Both the position numbers and the translations under genes were made by a program. The notes below the pieces were generated by a model. It was given only the letters and a program-made list of their open reading frames with translations. It had not been told where the DNA came from and ran no database searches. 64,000 nucleotides of DNA, taken from Penium margaritaceum. Its lineage: Eukaryota > Streptophyta > Zygnematophyceae > Desmidiales > Peniaceae. Shown piece by piece: positions 34,952 through 45,630 of this stretch. The stretch is taken from assembly GCA_023375785.1 (NCBI GenBank), contig SZWC01001212.1, forward strand, positions 191,623 to 255,622, in the 5' to 3' direction. Numbering within the stretch: position 1 is the stretch's first letter; the number at the start of each line of letters is the position of its first letter.

Positions 34952-36460
34952 TTAGTTCTCATCTCTTGCATCCACCATGCCGACTCCTCGAGCACCTGCA
35001 ACATGCAAGTCGCTGTCTAGCGGCTTTGTCAAGAAGTCCGCAAGCATTTTCGTGGTTGCGACGTGCTCCAGTTCCACGACACCCTTGGCGATAAGGTCAC
35101 GTGAGTAGTGGTACCGAATATCGATGTGCTTTGTACGCTGGGAGATCATGTTGTCCTCTGCCATAGCCATGGCACTTTGGTTGTTGATGCGGATGACCGT
35201 TGCCTCCTCTTGTGGTGCCTTGATCTCATCAAGCAAACTGCGAAGCCACTGTGTTTCCCTGCAAACTTCGGAGAGTACAATGTACTCCGCCTCAGCAGTA
35301 GAAAGTGAGACGCAGTCCTGCTTCCTGCTTGCCCATAAGACCGCACCACCGTTGAGAAGACAAACAAACCCTGAGGTGGACTTCCTGTCATCAATCCGTC
35401 CTCCCCAGTCCGCGTCGGTGTAGCATGTCAGCCGCAGCAAGTCTGATCCTTCTAGACCTCCAAACCGAAGTCCGACGTGCCGAGTCTTTTTGAGGTAGCG
35501 AAAAATCCGCTTCACGACTTGCCAATGTTCTGGCCCAGGGTTGGCCACAAACCTGCTCACCTGACCCACTGCAAAAGCAATGTCAGGTCGTGTTCCCACC
35601 ATTGCATACATGAGGCTTCCGACGGCGGACTGGTATGGAATGTTTTGCATCTCCCGCCGGTCTGCCTCGTTGCTTGGTGACATGGAGGAGGAGAGCTTGC
35701 AGTCGGAGGGCATGGGGGTGCTGACGGGCTTGCAGTCCTCCATGTTGTAGCGCTTCAAGATGTCCATGATGTACTTGGTCTGGTTGAGCTCGATGGTGCC
35801 TGCTTTGCGGTTGCGGTGAACAGCAATCCCGAGGTAGTACTCGAGAGGTCCCATGTCCTTCATCTTAAATCTGCTGGCCAGATTTTTCTTGAGGTCCGTG
35901 AGGGCCTCCTGCGAGGAAGAACACATGATAAGATCATCCACGTACAACGCCACAAGTAGCAAGCCACGTTCGTCCTCCCGCACATAGACGCTAGGGTCAT
36001 TTTTGCAATGTGCGAAGGAGATCTCAGCCATGAAGCTGTCCATCTCCTTGTACCAGATCCGTGGGGCCTGTTTCAGCCCGTACAACGCCTTCACCAGCTT
36101 GCACACCTTACCCTCGGGTGCTTTGACACCTTCCGGTACCTCCATTAGCACCTCCTTGTCGAGCTTCCCATAAAGGAAGGCTGTCTTCACATCCATCTGG
36201 TGGATCTCAAGGTCTTTGGCGGCAGCGACAGCAAGCAGGGACCTGATGGAGGCAAACGTGACGACCGGTGCGAAGGTCTCATCGTACTCAGAACCTGCGC
36301 GCTGTGAGAACCCTTTCGCCACGACCCTTGCCTTGTACTTGTCGATGCTATCATCTTGCTTCCGCTTCAACCTGAGCACCCACTTTGAGCCCACCACGTG
36401 AGCGTTAGCGGGTCTGTCCACCAGCACCCATGTGCCATTTTCTTCGATGGACGCGAGCTC
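34952..36460 (-). CDS. Element 1B polyprotein: reverse transcriptase and RNase H
   Basis: This is the C-terminal part of the 1B polyprotein, uninterrupted from the N gap to a TAA at 34952. RT copies the genomic RNA inside the particle: SKWVLRLKRKQDD, FAPVVTFASIRSLLAV, MDVKTAFLYGKLDKE, ALYGLKQAPRIWYKEM, and the catalytic LVALYVDDLIMCSS (near 35930-35970). RNase H follows with CYTDADWGGRIDDRKSTSG, STAEAEYIVLSE, KHIDIRYHYSRDL and ADFLTKPLDSDLH. All expected acidic residues are visible. Because it is open throughout, the element may have been active recently. Confidence 0.95.
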   Translation of the reverse strand, partial: ELASIEENGTWVLVDRPANAHVVGSKWVLRLKRKQDDSIDKYKARVVAKGFSQRAGSEYDETFAPVVTFASIRSLLAVAAAKDLEIHQMDVKTAFLYGKLDKEVLMEVPEGVKAPEGKVCKLVKALYGLKQAPRIWYKEMDSFMAEISFAHCKNDPSVYVREDERGLLLVALYVDDLIMCSSSQEALTDLKKNLASRFKMKDMGPLEYYLGIAVHRNRKAGTIELNQTKYIMDILKRYNMEDCKPVSTPMPSDCKLSSSMSPSNEADRREMQNIPYQSAVGSLMYAMVGTRPDIAFAVGQVSRFVANPGPEHWQVVKRIFRYLKKTRHVGLRFGGLEGSDLLRLTCYTDADWGGRIDDRKSTSGFVCLLNGGAVLWASRKQDCVSLSTAEAEYIVLSEVCRETQWLRSLLDEIKAPQEEATVIRINNQSAMAMAEDNMISQRTKHIDIRYHYSRDLIAKGVVELEHVATTKMLADFLTKPLDSDLHVAGARGVGMVDARDEN

Positions 36461-36884
36461 NNNNNNNNNNNNNNNNNNNNNNNNNNNNNNNNNNNNNNNN
36501 NNNNNNNNNNNNNNNNNNNNNNNNNNNNNNNNNNNNNNNNNNNNNNNNNNNNNNNNNNNNNNNNNNNNNNNNNNNNNNNNNNNNNNNNNNNNNNNNNNNN
36601 NNNNNNNNNNNNNNNNNNNNNNNNNNNNNNNNNNNNNNNNNNNNNNNNNNNNNNNNNNNNNNNNNNNNNNNNNNNNNNNNNNNNNNNNNNNNNNNNNNNN
36701 NNNNNNNNNNNNNNNNNNNNNNNNNNNNNNNNNNNNNNNNNNNNNNNNNNNNNNNNNNNNNNNNNNNNNNNNNNNNNNNNNNNNNNNNNNNNNNNNNNNN
36801 NNNNNNNNNNNNNNNNNNNNNNNNNNNNNNNNNNNNNNNNNNNNNNNNNNNNNNNNNNNNNNNNNNNNNNNNNNNNNNNNNNNN
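36461..36884. other. Assembly gap of 424 N bases inside 1B pol
   Basis: The gap removes the junction between the integrase C-terminus and the RT start. The frames on either side differ by one position, but the N count is not a measured length, so no frameshift should be inferred. Confidence 0.9.
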
Positions 36885-39097
36885 TTTCCTCTCGTCAAAG
36901 GTTACATCCCGGCTGGTGATGAGTCTTCTTCCTGCCAGGTCCCACAAGCGATATGTCTTGTGGGCCGTCTCATAGCCCACCATAACGCACTTTCGTGCTC
37001 TTGAATCCAGCTTGCCGGCACCCTCACCCGCCTGGACCTTTGCCCATGCGGTGCAGCCGAATACCTTCAGGTGTGATGCGTCCGGCTTCTTCCCTGACCA
37101 AACTTCTTGTGGTGTCATCTGTTGCTTTCCCTTCTTCTTTCCGCGCCTGCCCAGAGCAGCCGCAGGAGTCAGGTTGACGAGATAGCATGCCGTTCTTGCC
37201 GCTTCCGCCCAGAACCGCGGTGGAAGCTTTGCATCAAAGAGCATGCTACGCACCATGCCGAGGATGGTCTGATTCATCCGTTCGGCAACACCATTGCTCT
37301 GCGGCGTGTAAGGCGTTGTGGGCTGGTGGCTGATCCCATGTTGCCTCAACCAGCCCTTGCATGCCTCGTACTCTCCACCGTTGTCGCTTCGCATCGCTTT
37401 GACTTTCTTTCCGGTCTGCCGCTCCACCATGGCGACAAACTCCTGCAACTTTTCTCTGACCTCTCCCTTTGCTTTGAGGAAGAAGATCCACACCTTGCGG
37501 CTGTGGTCATCTATGAAGGTCAGAAAATACTTGCTACCACCATTTGACGCCGTGCGAAAGGGTCCGCACACGTCGGTGTGAATGAGGTCAAGGGCTGATT
37601 CTGCGCGGCGACCATTGCGCTCAAAGCGCGTTCGCTTGGTCTTGCCTTGGAGGCAAGGTTCACACAGGCTGCCACATCCAACCGCATCCTTCTTGCAACC
37701 ATCCATGCCACGGACCAGCTGTTGTTGCTGGATGACTTGGAGTGTGCTGTTTGCCACATGCCCAAAGCGTCTATGCCACAGATCAGCGTCTTCGTCTTTT
37801 GCGGCAGAGGATGCTTTTTCAGTTTTCATTGGTGTGCTCTCCTGCGTGGGTGTCGAGACCACTGCCTCCGCTGCACCCGCATGGCCCTCCTTTTCCGAGG
37901 TCTTTGCTGCCGTTGTCTGCAGTACGTAGAGTCCGTCAACCCGTGGAACCTGTGCCACGAGATCTTTGTTGGCGTAGAGGACCTTGATGTCTTCGTTCCT
38001 GGCGATGACCGCCTTCTTCTGCGTGAACACCACCGTCATGTCGTTGTCCGTTGCTTTTGACACGGACAGAAGGTTTTCTGCAAAGGAGGGCATGCAGACC
38101 ACGTCACGTAGCCGTAGAACCTTCTCCGCACCATTGAGGCTGATGCTCACCAGCTTGTCACCCATGCCCTTTGCGTTCACGGCGCTACCGTTTGCGCATC
38201 TGAACCGCCAATCGGTGGGGCCGATGGAGACAAATCCAGCCTGGTCGTTGCTAGAGTGATGATCGGTGCCGGAGTCAAGCCCAAAAGCTCCTGGCCTGAG
38301 CAGCGCCGCTCCTTTTTCTGGAGGCGTGCTCTGTGCCATCATGTTGGTAGCTTCTTTGCCACCCTTTTTGTTGCCTTTGTTCCCACCGCTTCCGCTGTCT
38401 TCCTTCTTTGGCGATCTGCACTCTCTTGCCCAGTGCCCAGGTTTGCCGCAGTTGTGGCAGTTACCCTGTCGCTTGGGAGCCTTGCCGCCATTGTTGCCTC
38501 CGCCACCACCGCTTCCGCTGCTGCCTTTCTGACCAGAGGCTGACCCTTTGCTCCCGCGGCCACCGTAGCGTGCGGCATAGGCTGAGAAATTAGCCTCACT
38601 TCCGCTGCGGCGCATGGCCTCGTTTCGCACGTACTCAGACACTGCCGTGTACGTCAGGTCGTCCTCCTTCCAGCCGCCCATGACGGTGATCATCGGGCTC
38701 CAGCTCTCCGGTAGCGCCATGAGGAGAATCATGGCTTGCATGTTCTCGTCAAGGTCCCAGTTCATCTGGCGAGCCTCGCCAAGGAGTCCTTCAAACTCCT
38801 GTAGGAAATCGGGGATTGATTCGCCCTCATTCACCCGCATGCTGATCAGCCGTTGTAGGATGAATAATCTGTTCGCAAGGGAGGTGGATTGGTGCACGCG
38901 CTTGAGCTTGTCGTAAGCTTCGGAAGCCAGCGTGTACCCGGCAATGATGGGAACATACTTCTTAGCAATCGCGTTGCTGAGGAATGACATGGCAATGTCA
39001 TTTCGATCCATCCATGCCTCATGCTCGGATGTGCCTTCCGCGGGAACCTGCTCCTCTCCCTTCAGTAGTTTGATGAAGCCGCGCACTTTCATCGCCA
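36885..39097 (-). CDS. Element 1B polyprotein: gag, protease, integrase
   Basis: The frame is open from the single N at 39098 to the N gap. Counting from Met at 39092: UBN2-type gag about 20-165 with VHQSTSLANRLFILQRLISM; zinc knuckle CHNCGKPGHWAREC at 212-225; protease motif DSG at 273-275; GAG-pre-integrase LWHRRFGHVANSTLQ near 438-452; zinc-binding CGSLCEPC at 473-480; and integrase catalytic residues D507 (HTDVCGPF), D570 (SDNGGEYEA) and E604 (VAERMNQ). Met 39092 is probably not the true start: about 50-100 N-terminal gag residues are expected upstream, and the sequence changes character at the N. Confidence 0.93.
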
Positions 39098-39181
39098 NGC
39101 TGATGGAGCTGATGGAGCCGGCGTGCGCACCTGGAGAGAGCGTACCAGAGTTGAGCGAAGCGTGCCTTACAACTGGTCAGT
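39098..39181 (-). other. Short 5' leader of 1B with a missing piece
   Basis: Only about 85 bp separate the single N from the primer site. No gag start codon with the conserved N-terminal sequence is seen, so sequence is probably missing at the N. Confidence 0.6.
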
Positions 39182-39196
39182 GTGGGCCCATAACCC
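39182..39196 (-). promoter_or_regulatory. Half-tRNA primer-binding site of 1B
   Basis: The minus strand reads GGGTTATGGGCCCAC two bases inside the LTR. This is the exact 15-base complement of the anticodon arm of initiator tRNA-Met (GUGGGCCCAUAACCC), not of its 3' end. Drosophila copia uses the same internal site, primed by a cleaved 5' half of the tRNA. Confidence 0.85.
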
Positions 39197-39198
39197 TT

Positions 39199-39885
39199 TG
39201 TCAACCGGCCTGAGGCAAACGGACTAGAAAACAGGGCCGACACAATAGCACCTGCCGTCCGCTCCTAGCATTTCAGCTAGGAGAAGATATCACCCTCAGG
39301 ATCACGGTTCCACACTGAGCAGTTCCTAGGCAATCACTTGCTAGCAACTGTGTCCACTTAACACTTGGTCACTTTCGCGCGAGGTGCTAGTCAAAGACTA
39401 ACTCCTGGGGCTTAGACCAACCAGTGTCTTCTTTATACTGTTCCTTAGTTGGACAACTCTGTGAGGAGCATCTAAGGCCAGATTGTGTAATTAGAATGAG
39501 GAATGAGCCTGGTACATATAGTCCTAGGCCTGGCTTCTAAGGTGTGTGGGCAGTGACACTTTTGGGGTGGTCACTCCAAACCACCTCACCAGTCCGCCAA
39601 TTGGCGCATCCACTAACTGCCAAGTGGCGCACTCTCCTCATGCATGGAGAAATGTCTAAGAAACTTCCCCTGTGCTAGAAGGTCAAAACCTCCCGCGCAC
39701 ATCAAGGCTCAATCGCAAGACCTGTTGTCCCTAAGTCCAACATGCTATCCGTTGCGCTACACTTCTGGTGTCTCGCTTGGACTTGCACCACGAACAAGGT
39801 TTGGGGGACTTACTCCAAGGGAGCAGTGCATGCCCAACCTGTCCGTCAACCCATAGCAGTGGCCATGGGGCATAGAAGAACAACA
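39199..39885 (-). repeat. 5' LTR of element 1B
   Basis: 687 bp, partner of 34165-34853, flanked by the target duplication gctgc. The tRNA-Arg-like block lies at 39706-39762. Confidence 0.95.
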
Positions 39886-39890
39886 GCTGC

Positions 39891-41330
39891 CTCATGACTA
39901 TTAGCAATCTGGCGACCCCAGTCCAGGATCGTGCTGACACCAGGATCATTGTCTCCAGAGCCACGCATCAAATGACAGCCTCTCGTGAGGCTTTTAGTGT
40001 ACTTGGTCCTATTGGCGGTGTGTTCGGTGTTCGGACGGGCTCCAACCAAGTGTTACCTGTCCGCGGCGTGGGCGTCGTTCGTTTCCGTGGTCCCACCGAT
40101 GATGTCTTTGCGAACGACATCCTCTTCGTCCCAGGTCTCAAGCTCAACCTACTGTCTGTCACTGTCCTTGACCGCATGAGCATGGACGTCCTGCACTCAC
40201 TTGGTGTTGGCACTGTGTGGTTACGTCCGTCCGGTCACTCGGTCTTGTCGTTCTGTACGCCACCGCCCGTGGCAACCTGTGGCGAGTGCCTCATCTGTCC
40301 TCGCTTCCCTCCGTCCCCTCCCCGTCGACCGCCATAGGCCATGTGCTTGTCACCAGTACGCTCCCTCCGCAGCATTCACGCCTCCTACACCGTCGCCTCT
40401 GCCATGTCCACTCTACTACCGGAGATAGTATGCTCCCCACCCTGCCTGCCAAGGGCCTTGACCCGGCCGCCTTCCCCTGGTCGTGCCCCATTGAGTGCAT
40501 TGATTACGCCCAGGGCAAGATGCACCGGTCCACTTACCCTCAATCTTCCTCTCGTGCGTCCGCCCCCTTGGACTTGGTCCACTCTGATTTCATGGGTCCT
40601 CTTCCTACGGACTGCGTCGGGAGCATGGACGCTATGTCCTCACCCTCACTGACAACTACTCTCGCTACCTCTGGGTCTTCTGCCTTCGGCAGAAGAGCAA
40701 TGTTGCTCCCGCCATTCGGGACTGAATTGTCTGTATGGAGCACGAGTGCGGTTGCTCTCTTCGTCGCTTCCGTTCTGATCGTGGCGGCAAGTACATGGGA
40801 GAGACCGCAACCTTCCTCGCCTCCCGCAGCATCCATCACGAGACATCGGCACCTTACATGCTAGCCCAGAACGGCATCTCCGAGCGGTGGAACCGCATCA
40901 TGGCCAACGTCATCCACACCATGTGGGTCGAGTTTGGCCTCTCCGATGGCTTCTATTTCAAAGCCATGGCCTACATGACGTGGGTCTGAAACCGGATTTC
41001 CCACGGCCCCCTTCCCCGCTAGTTCCCACCGTACCAGCACTAGTGCGGTCAGTGAGTTGACCTCCACGCAGCTCGCTTTTGGGGCTGTCTGGCCACTGTA
41101 TGGCTGCCCGCCTCACAGCAGGGTGGAAAGCTCGCCCCTTGAGGGCATCTTTGCAACTTCCTCGGTATCTCCTGTCAGTCCAAAGCCTGGCGCTTCTGGG
41201 ATCCCTCCCGACACTGCATCATCAAGGCTTGCGATGCTCTCTTCTTTGAGGAGTTATTTCTCCACGACCTCATTTGCTCCGGCTTGTCGATGTCCCTCCC
41301 ATCGTGTGGGGAAGTAGTGAGTTCGTCCCC
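39891..41330 (+). pseudogene. Element 3A protease and integrase
   Basis: The frame resumes after the 1B insertion with ISNLATPVQDRADTRIIVSRAT (two over the usual block), where the protease DSG has become VSR (near 39950). GAG-pre-integrase sequence around LLHRRLCHVHS lies near 40380-40410. The integrase keeps LVHSDFMGPLPTD (near 40580), a decayed SDRGGKYMGE (near 40770) and ISERWNRIM with the catalytic Glu (near 40880). A conserved SKAWRFWDPSRHCI stretch is at 41180-41220. Frameshifts near 40250 and 40620, and stops at 40988 and beyond, disrupt it. Flanking sequence joins cleanly to the gag half once 1B and one gctgc copy are removed. Confidence 0.85.
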
Positions 41331-41355
41331 CGTCCTCCCGCTTCCGGGTGCCACA

Positions 41356-41815
41356 TTACATGCGTCTGCTGGTCCATACGGGCTAGAAGCCCCAGTCTCG
41401 TCCACTGGTCCCTTTCAATCAGCATCCCTAGTCATGTCGGTTGGTCCCTTAGAGCCGGTATCCCTAGTTGTGTACACTAGTTCCTCAGACCCGGCAGCTT
41501 AAGTTGCATCTGCTGGCCCCTCCGGGCCGGCAGCTCTGTCCGCGTCCCCTGGTCCCTCTGAGCCGGCAGCCCCGTCTGTGTCCGCTTGTCCCTCCGGGCT
41601 AGCAGCCCTGAAGGCTTCCGCAGGTCCCTCCGGGCCAGCAGCCCCGTCCGCGTCTACTGGCCTCCCCAGGCCGGCAACCCTATCTGCGTCCGCTGGTCCC
41701 TCCGGGCCGGCGGCCCTGTCTGCGTTCACTAGTCCCTCCTGGCCGGCAGCCTCGTCCGTGTCTACTGGTCCCTCTGGGCCAGCAGCCCCGTCCGCCTCCG
41801 TCGGCCCCTTAGACT
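41356..41815 (+). repeat. 36-bp coding minisatellite in 3A pol linker
   Basis: About 13 imperfect 36-bp units encode a 12-residue motif of the type ASAGPSGPAALS. It sits between integrase and RT, where families 2 and 3 have a disordered linker. The same minisatellite is in 3B. Confidence 0.85.
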
Positions 41816-42139
41816 CGCTTCCGGCTACCCCCTCTGTGCCGTCTCCTGCTCCATTGTGCTACATGCGTGGCCCTGGCGGCAGCCTCCGACCCAAGCCGTT
41901 AGAGCATGCAGACTGCTACACTTCGACCTGTGGCGCCTCGGCCCCTCGTCGCCCCACGTGTCTCGTCCACTCCTACCGTCATGAGTGGGGACCTTGGCAC
42001 CAAGGCCATCAGCCTAACCACTTTGGCCATCATTGCAGACCTCTACCCGGGCCTCGCACTGGGCTACGTCATGCTCTATCAGGAGCACCAATATGCTGTC
42101 ACAATCGCACTCATTCGCATCCCACCTGGGGCTTGAGAT

Positions 42140-43710
42140 GCACACGCCCTTGCAGTCCACTCCACTGCACGCCCAGAGGACCCAGCCTGAGGCCACGCAT
42201 TGGGATGTTGCATACGCCGACGAGCTTGCTCCTATCTGGTAACACCACGTGTATGACCTCGTCGATCTTCCTCCAGGCCGGAAGGCCATCGGTGCCACAT
42301 GGGTCTTCCGGCGCAAATGGAAGCCGGACGGGTCCTTGGACAAGTACAATGCCTGCATCACAACCAAGGTGTTTGCTCAGGTCCCTGAGGTCGATTACGA
42401 CCACATCTTTGCCCCACTTGGCCAGTTCTCCACTAGCCGGGCGCTCTTCAGTCTGGCCGTCCAACATGGCTGGGAGTTGCATTAGATGGATGTGAGCAAC
42501 GCTTTCCTCCATGATACGCTAGAGGGCGAGGAGCTCTACATGGTGCAACCTCCAGGCTTTGACGATGGCACAAGCAAGGTCTGGCGGCTCCGGAAGGCCC
42601 TCAATGGCCTAAAGCAGTCGCCCCGATGCTGGAACTAGGAGACTAGTCACACGCTTCTCTGTGGCGGCCTCCTTTGTAGCACTGCCGATCCCGCACTGTG
42701 CAACAACCCGTGAGGCTTGACCTTTGCCGCTGTCCTGGTCTACGTCGACGACCTCCACATTGTGTCACCGGACACAGCTGCCATTTAGCGTGTTAAGGAC
42801 CTACTACACACCGCCTACTAGATGGAGGACCCTAGGTCTGCCCGAGTCTTCCTGTGCATGGAGCTTGAGCATGATCGCTCCTAGGACATCCTACACGTCC
42901 ACCAGGCTGTCTACGTGCAGACTTTGTCCGCCCGCTTCGCTGAGGACCTGCCCCTCGTAGCAAGAGCATCCTCACCCATGTCACCCGATGGCAAGGTAAA
43001 GTTGGAAAACCTTGACCCAGCCGTTGTGGGGAAGCCAGTTGACGTGACCACATATCTGTGAGTCATCGGGTCACTAATGTTCCTGGCGACGACGACTCAC
43101 CCAGACATCGTGTTCACCTTCAACCTCCTTGCTCAGTTCTTCCAGGAGCCGCGTCACCTCCACTTTGAGGTCACGATCTGAGTACTACGTTATGTCGTCT
43201 CGACTCCACGCTGAGGTCTCATGTTCCGACAACAGCCGTCTGTTGTCGCGGTGGACTACACCGACAGTGATTGGGCCGGCAGTCCGGACATTAAGAGCCG
43301 CACTGGCTGGATCTTTCTCATTGGCGGCACGGTTGTGTCCTGGCGCAATGGCAAGCAGGGGTACATTGCATGCAGCACTAATGAGGCTGAGTACGTGGCC
43401 CTTGGCTCAGGCGCATGTAACAGCATGTGGTTGCTTTCTCTGTTGTCCGAGTTGCGTCAATCTGTCGCATCCATCACGTTGCACTGTGAAAATATGAGTG
43501 TCATGGCCATCATCGACAATGACGGCGTGCATCACATACGCACAAAGCATGTCAATGTTGAGTATCACTATGTGTGTTCGCTGTTGCATGACGGCAGCGT
43601 CAGCATCGTGTGGGTTGAGACAGCACGTTAGCTGGCTGATTTCTTGACCAAGGCACTGAAGCGTGACTCGTTCAATAAGGCTTTGAGTTCGGTCGGTGTG
43701 CGTCCGTGAG
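42140..43710 (+). pseudogene. Element 3A reverse transcriptase and RNase H
   Basis: RT landmarks: LVDLPPGRKAIGATWVFRRK (42260-42315), [10 protein letters not shown] near 42490, LKQSPRCWN near 42610, and catalytic LVYVDDLHIVSP near 42735-42770. RNase H: VDYTDSDWAGSPDIKSRTG (43250-43310), STNEAEYVALGSG and KHVNVEYHY. The frame is intact apart from at least ten stops: TAG at Gln positions (42484, 42637, 42787, 43629), TGA at Arg positions (43060, 43180, 43211), one TAA (42240) and others. It ends GVRP then TGA, as in 3B. Confidence 0.9.
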
Positions 43711-43799
43711 CTACCCTCTGTCCTTGGCTATGTCTCTCCCTGCCCTGGAGGAGTCTGTCCATTGGATGTGTCGTTACCTGCCCACATACACTGTGCCTG

Positions 43800-43814
43800 T
43801 GAGTCATGGGGGAT
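43800..43814 (+). promoter_or_regulatory. Polypurine tract of element 3A
   Basis: tgagtcatgggggat sits directly before the 3' LTR. Copy 3B has catgggggag in the same place. Confidence 0.6.
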
Positions 43815-44600
43815 TATTGGTTTTTGCGCATCTCTCATTGTGCTCTGTTGTGTCCTCCCGGCTTGTGGACATCGGCATGCCGATGACTGACGGCGAGACA
43901 TGACACTAATGGAGTGTCATGAGGTGGAGCCGACGCACGTTGAGGCCTACACGCAGGTTGCTGGAGCCTCCTCCCTCCGATAGTCGACGTGCTCAGTACC
44001 ATCGGCAGGCCTTCTCGGCAGTCGTGCCGCCGGTGGTCACTGCCACTGTAGATTCTGTTTGAAGCATGCATCCAGAACTGGATCTCACTGCACCATTGCA
44101 TCTGCAACGGTATGTTCTGCTTAGGGTCCAAGTCTCATGTTGATCTGGTAATGTTGTTACCGGGGACTAGTGTAGACGCTGCTGGGGTCTAGGTGGCCAT
44201 AACTCGTCTCTGCTATTTTTCTCGATGATTCTCAGTGCACGGTTGCGTTCATAGCGTTGGTATTATGGTATGGTCCAGTTTTGGGTTGTCAACCATCTGG
44301 CAGGGCTCATTGCGAAAACCTTGCCAGTTAGAAAATAGTTAATTTTTCTGATTTGCTAGAAAGCTGAGTAACAATTTCTACAGAGCTGGGGGGAGCTTGA
44401 ACTTGGAAGGGTCTCGCATTGTTATTTATTCTCGGTTGCTAAACAGTTGTTTTCAATTTCCAGTGCCCTTTGCTGCTAACTCCTCAGCACGCAGTTTTCT
44501 CTTTCACAAACTCAGAGCAGCGGAAGGGGGCGGCAGAGCAAAGCAACGAGCATGGGGCAATGCCTACTGTAGCGACGCTGCAGCCTCAAAACGTCCCTCT
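43815..44600 (+). repeat. 3' LTR of element 3A
   Basis: It begins TATTGGTTTTTGCGC; the usual terminal TG is TA. It aligns with 30380-31205 along its length. The 3' boundary is not exact. Confidence 0.75.
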
Positions 44601-44685
44601 AGTACAAGGATAGATCCAGACCCGTCAACAGCGTGCGGACGGCGGATTCTTGCATGCCAAAAACAAACAAAACATGAAACACAAA
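44601..44685 (-). repeat. Fragment of 2D-type LTR between 3A and 3B
   Basis: gatccagacccgtcaacagc and cggacggcggattcttgcatgcc correspond to 30340-30379 and to 8113-8160 of the 2B LTR. It overlaps in content with the flank left of 3A by about 45 bp. Confidence 0.5.
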
Positions 44686-45523
44686 TGCTAGGCAATAGGT
44701 TGGGGCAGCAGCGTTGTTGATGCAGCGTGCAGGCTTCCACGCTCGTTGCTTAGGTCTGCTGCCCCCTCAGTCTGCTGCTGGAGAGACTAGAAGCTCTGGG
44801 TTTGTTACTCAGAAGTGCGCGCGCCACTGTTACAGCCAGAAAGCAGCTAGAAACTGAAAGTAACTGATTAGGAATGAAGAATGAGCAACAATGGGGGACC
44901 CCTCCAAGTTCTAGCTCCCCCCCACTAGTGTAGAACTTGTTACTCAGCTAACCAGCAAATCAGAAAATAGTCCTAGACCTATTTTCTGGCAGGCAGGGTT
45001 TTCTCGGCGAGCCCTGCCAGACACCCAACAACCCAAATCCCGTGCGTCGTCCGTTTTGCCTGAAAACTGGACCATACCATAATACCGACGCTACGAACGC
45101 AGTCGTGCGGTCACAATCAGCTAGAAAAATAACAGCAAAAAGTTACGGCTGCCCGAACCCAGGCAGTGCCTACGAGAGTCAGCGATGCCAAACAGGGCCA
45201 CACAGCAAGAGACATGGACCCTAGGCATAGCATGATGCTGCAGACGCAATGCCACAACCAAAAACAGCGCTGGGTGCATGAAGACAGCATCTGCAGTGGC
45301 AGTGACCACGGACAGCCCGACTACCGAGGAAGCCTGCCGATGGAGCTGAGTGCGTCGCCGAAGGGAGGAGGCTCGAGTGAACTGTGAGTGGGCCTCAGCG
45401 TGTGTCGGCTCCACGGAGCGACACTCCAGCAGCGTCAAATCTCGTCGTCAGTCATCTTCACGCCGATGTACACAAGCCAGGAGGACACAACAGAGTACAA
45501 TGAGAGATGCACAAACACCAACA
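44686..45523 (-). repeat. 3' LTR of element 3B
   Basis: 838 bp. On the minus strand it starts TGTTGGTGTTTGTGC after the tract catgggggag (45533-45524) and ends TTGCCTAGCA. It faces the 3' LTR of 3A. Confidence 0.8.
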
Positions 45524-45630
45524 CTCCCCCATGACTAAAAGGCATAGTGCACATGTGCGGGCAGAGATACAGTCAACAATCAAACACCCCCAGGCCATGG
45601 AGAAACGCAGGCAGGGACAAAGAGAGCCAC

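Larger units (their letters stand above)
34160..39890 (-). mobile_element. Young family 1 copia element 1B
   Basis: A near-complete minus-strand element inserted in 3A, with target duplication gctgc at 34160-34164 and 39886-39890. The LTRs are 689 and 687 bp, begin TGTCAACCGG and end AACAACA on the plus strand, and differ by about seven substitutions and one 2-bp indel (about 1 percent), so it is the youngest insertion here. The polyprotein has no premature stop outside the 424-base N gap. The gag N-terminus is missing at the N at 39098. Confidence 0.95.
30380..44600 (+). mobile_element. Family 3 copia element 3A, interrupted by 1B
   Basis: Parts in order: 5' LTR, primer site, long triplet-repeat leader, gag, protease, integrase, minisatellite linker, RT, RNase H, polypurine tract and 3' LTR. 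Without the 1B insertion it would be about 8.5 kb. It is inactive, with frameshifts near 40250 and 40620 and many stops, most of them explainable as CAG to TAG or CGA to TGA. No clean 5-bp target duplication is seen; instead about 45 bp of related 2D-type LTR sequence flank both ends. Confidence 0.85.

Noticed and set aside
36405-36975. Plus-strand ORFs across the N gap
   Set aside because: They consist almost entirely of N bases and are artefacts.
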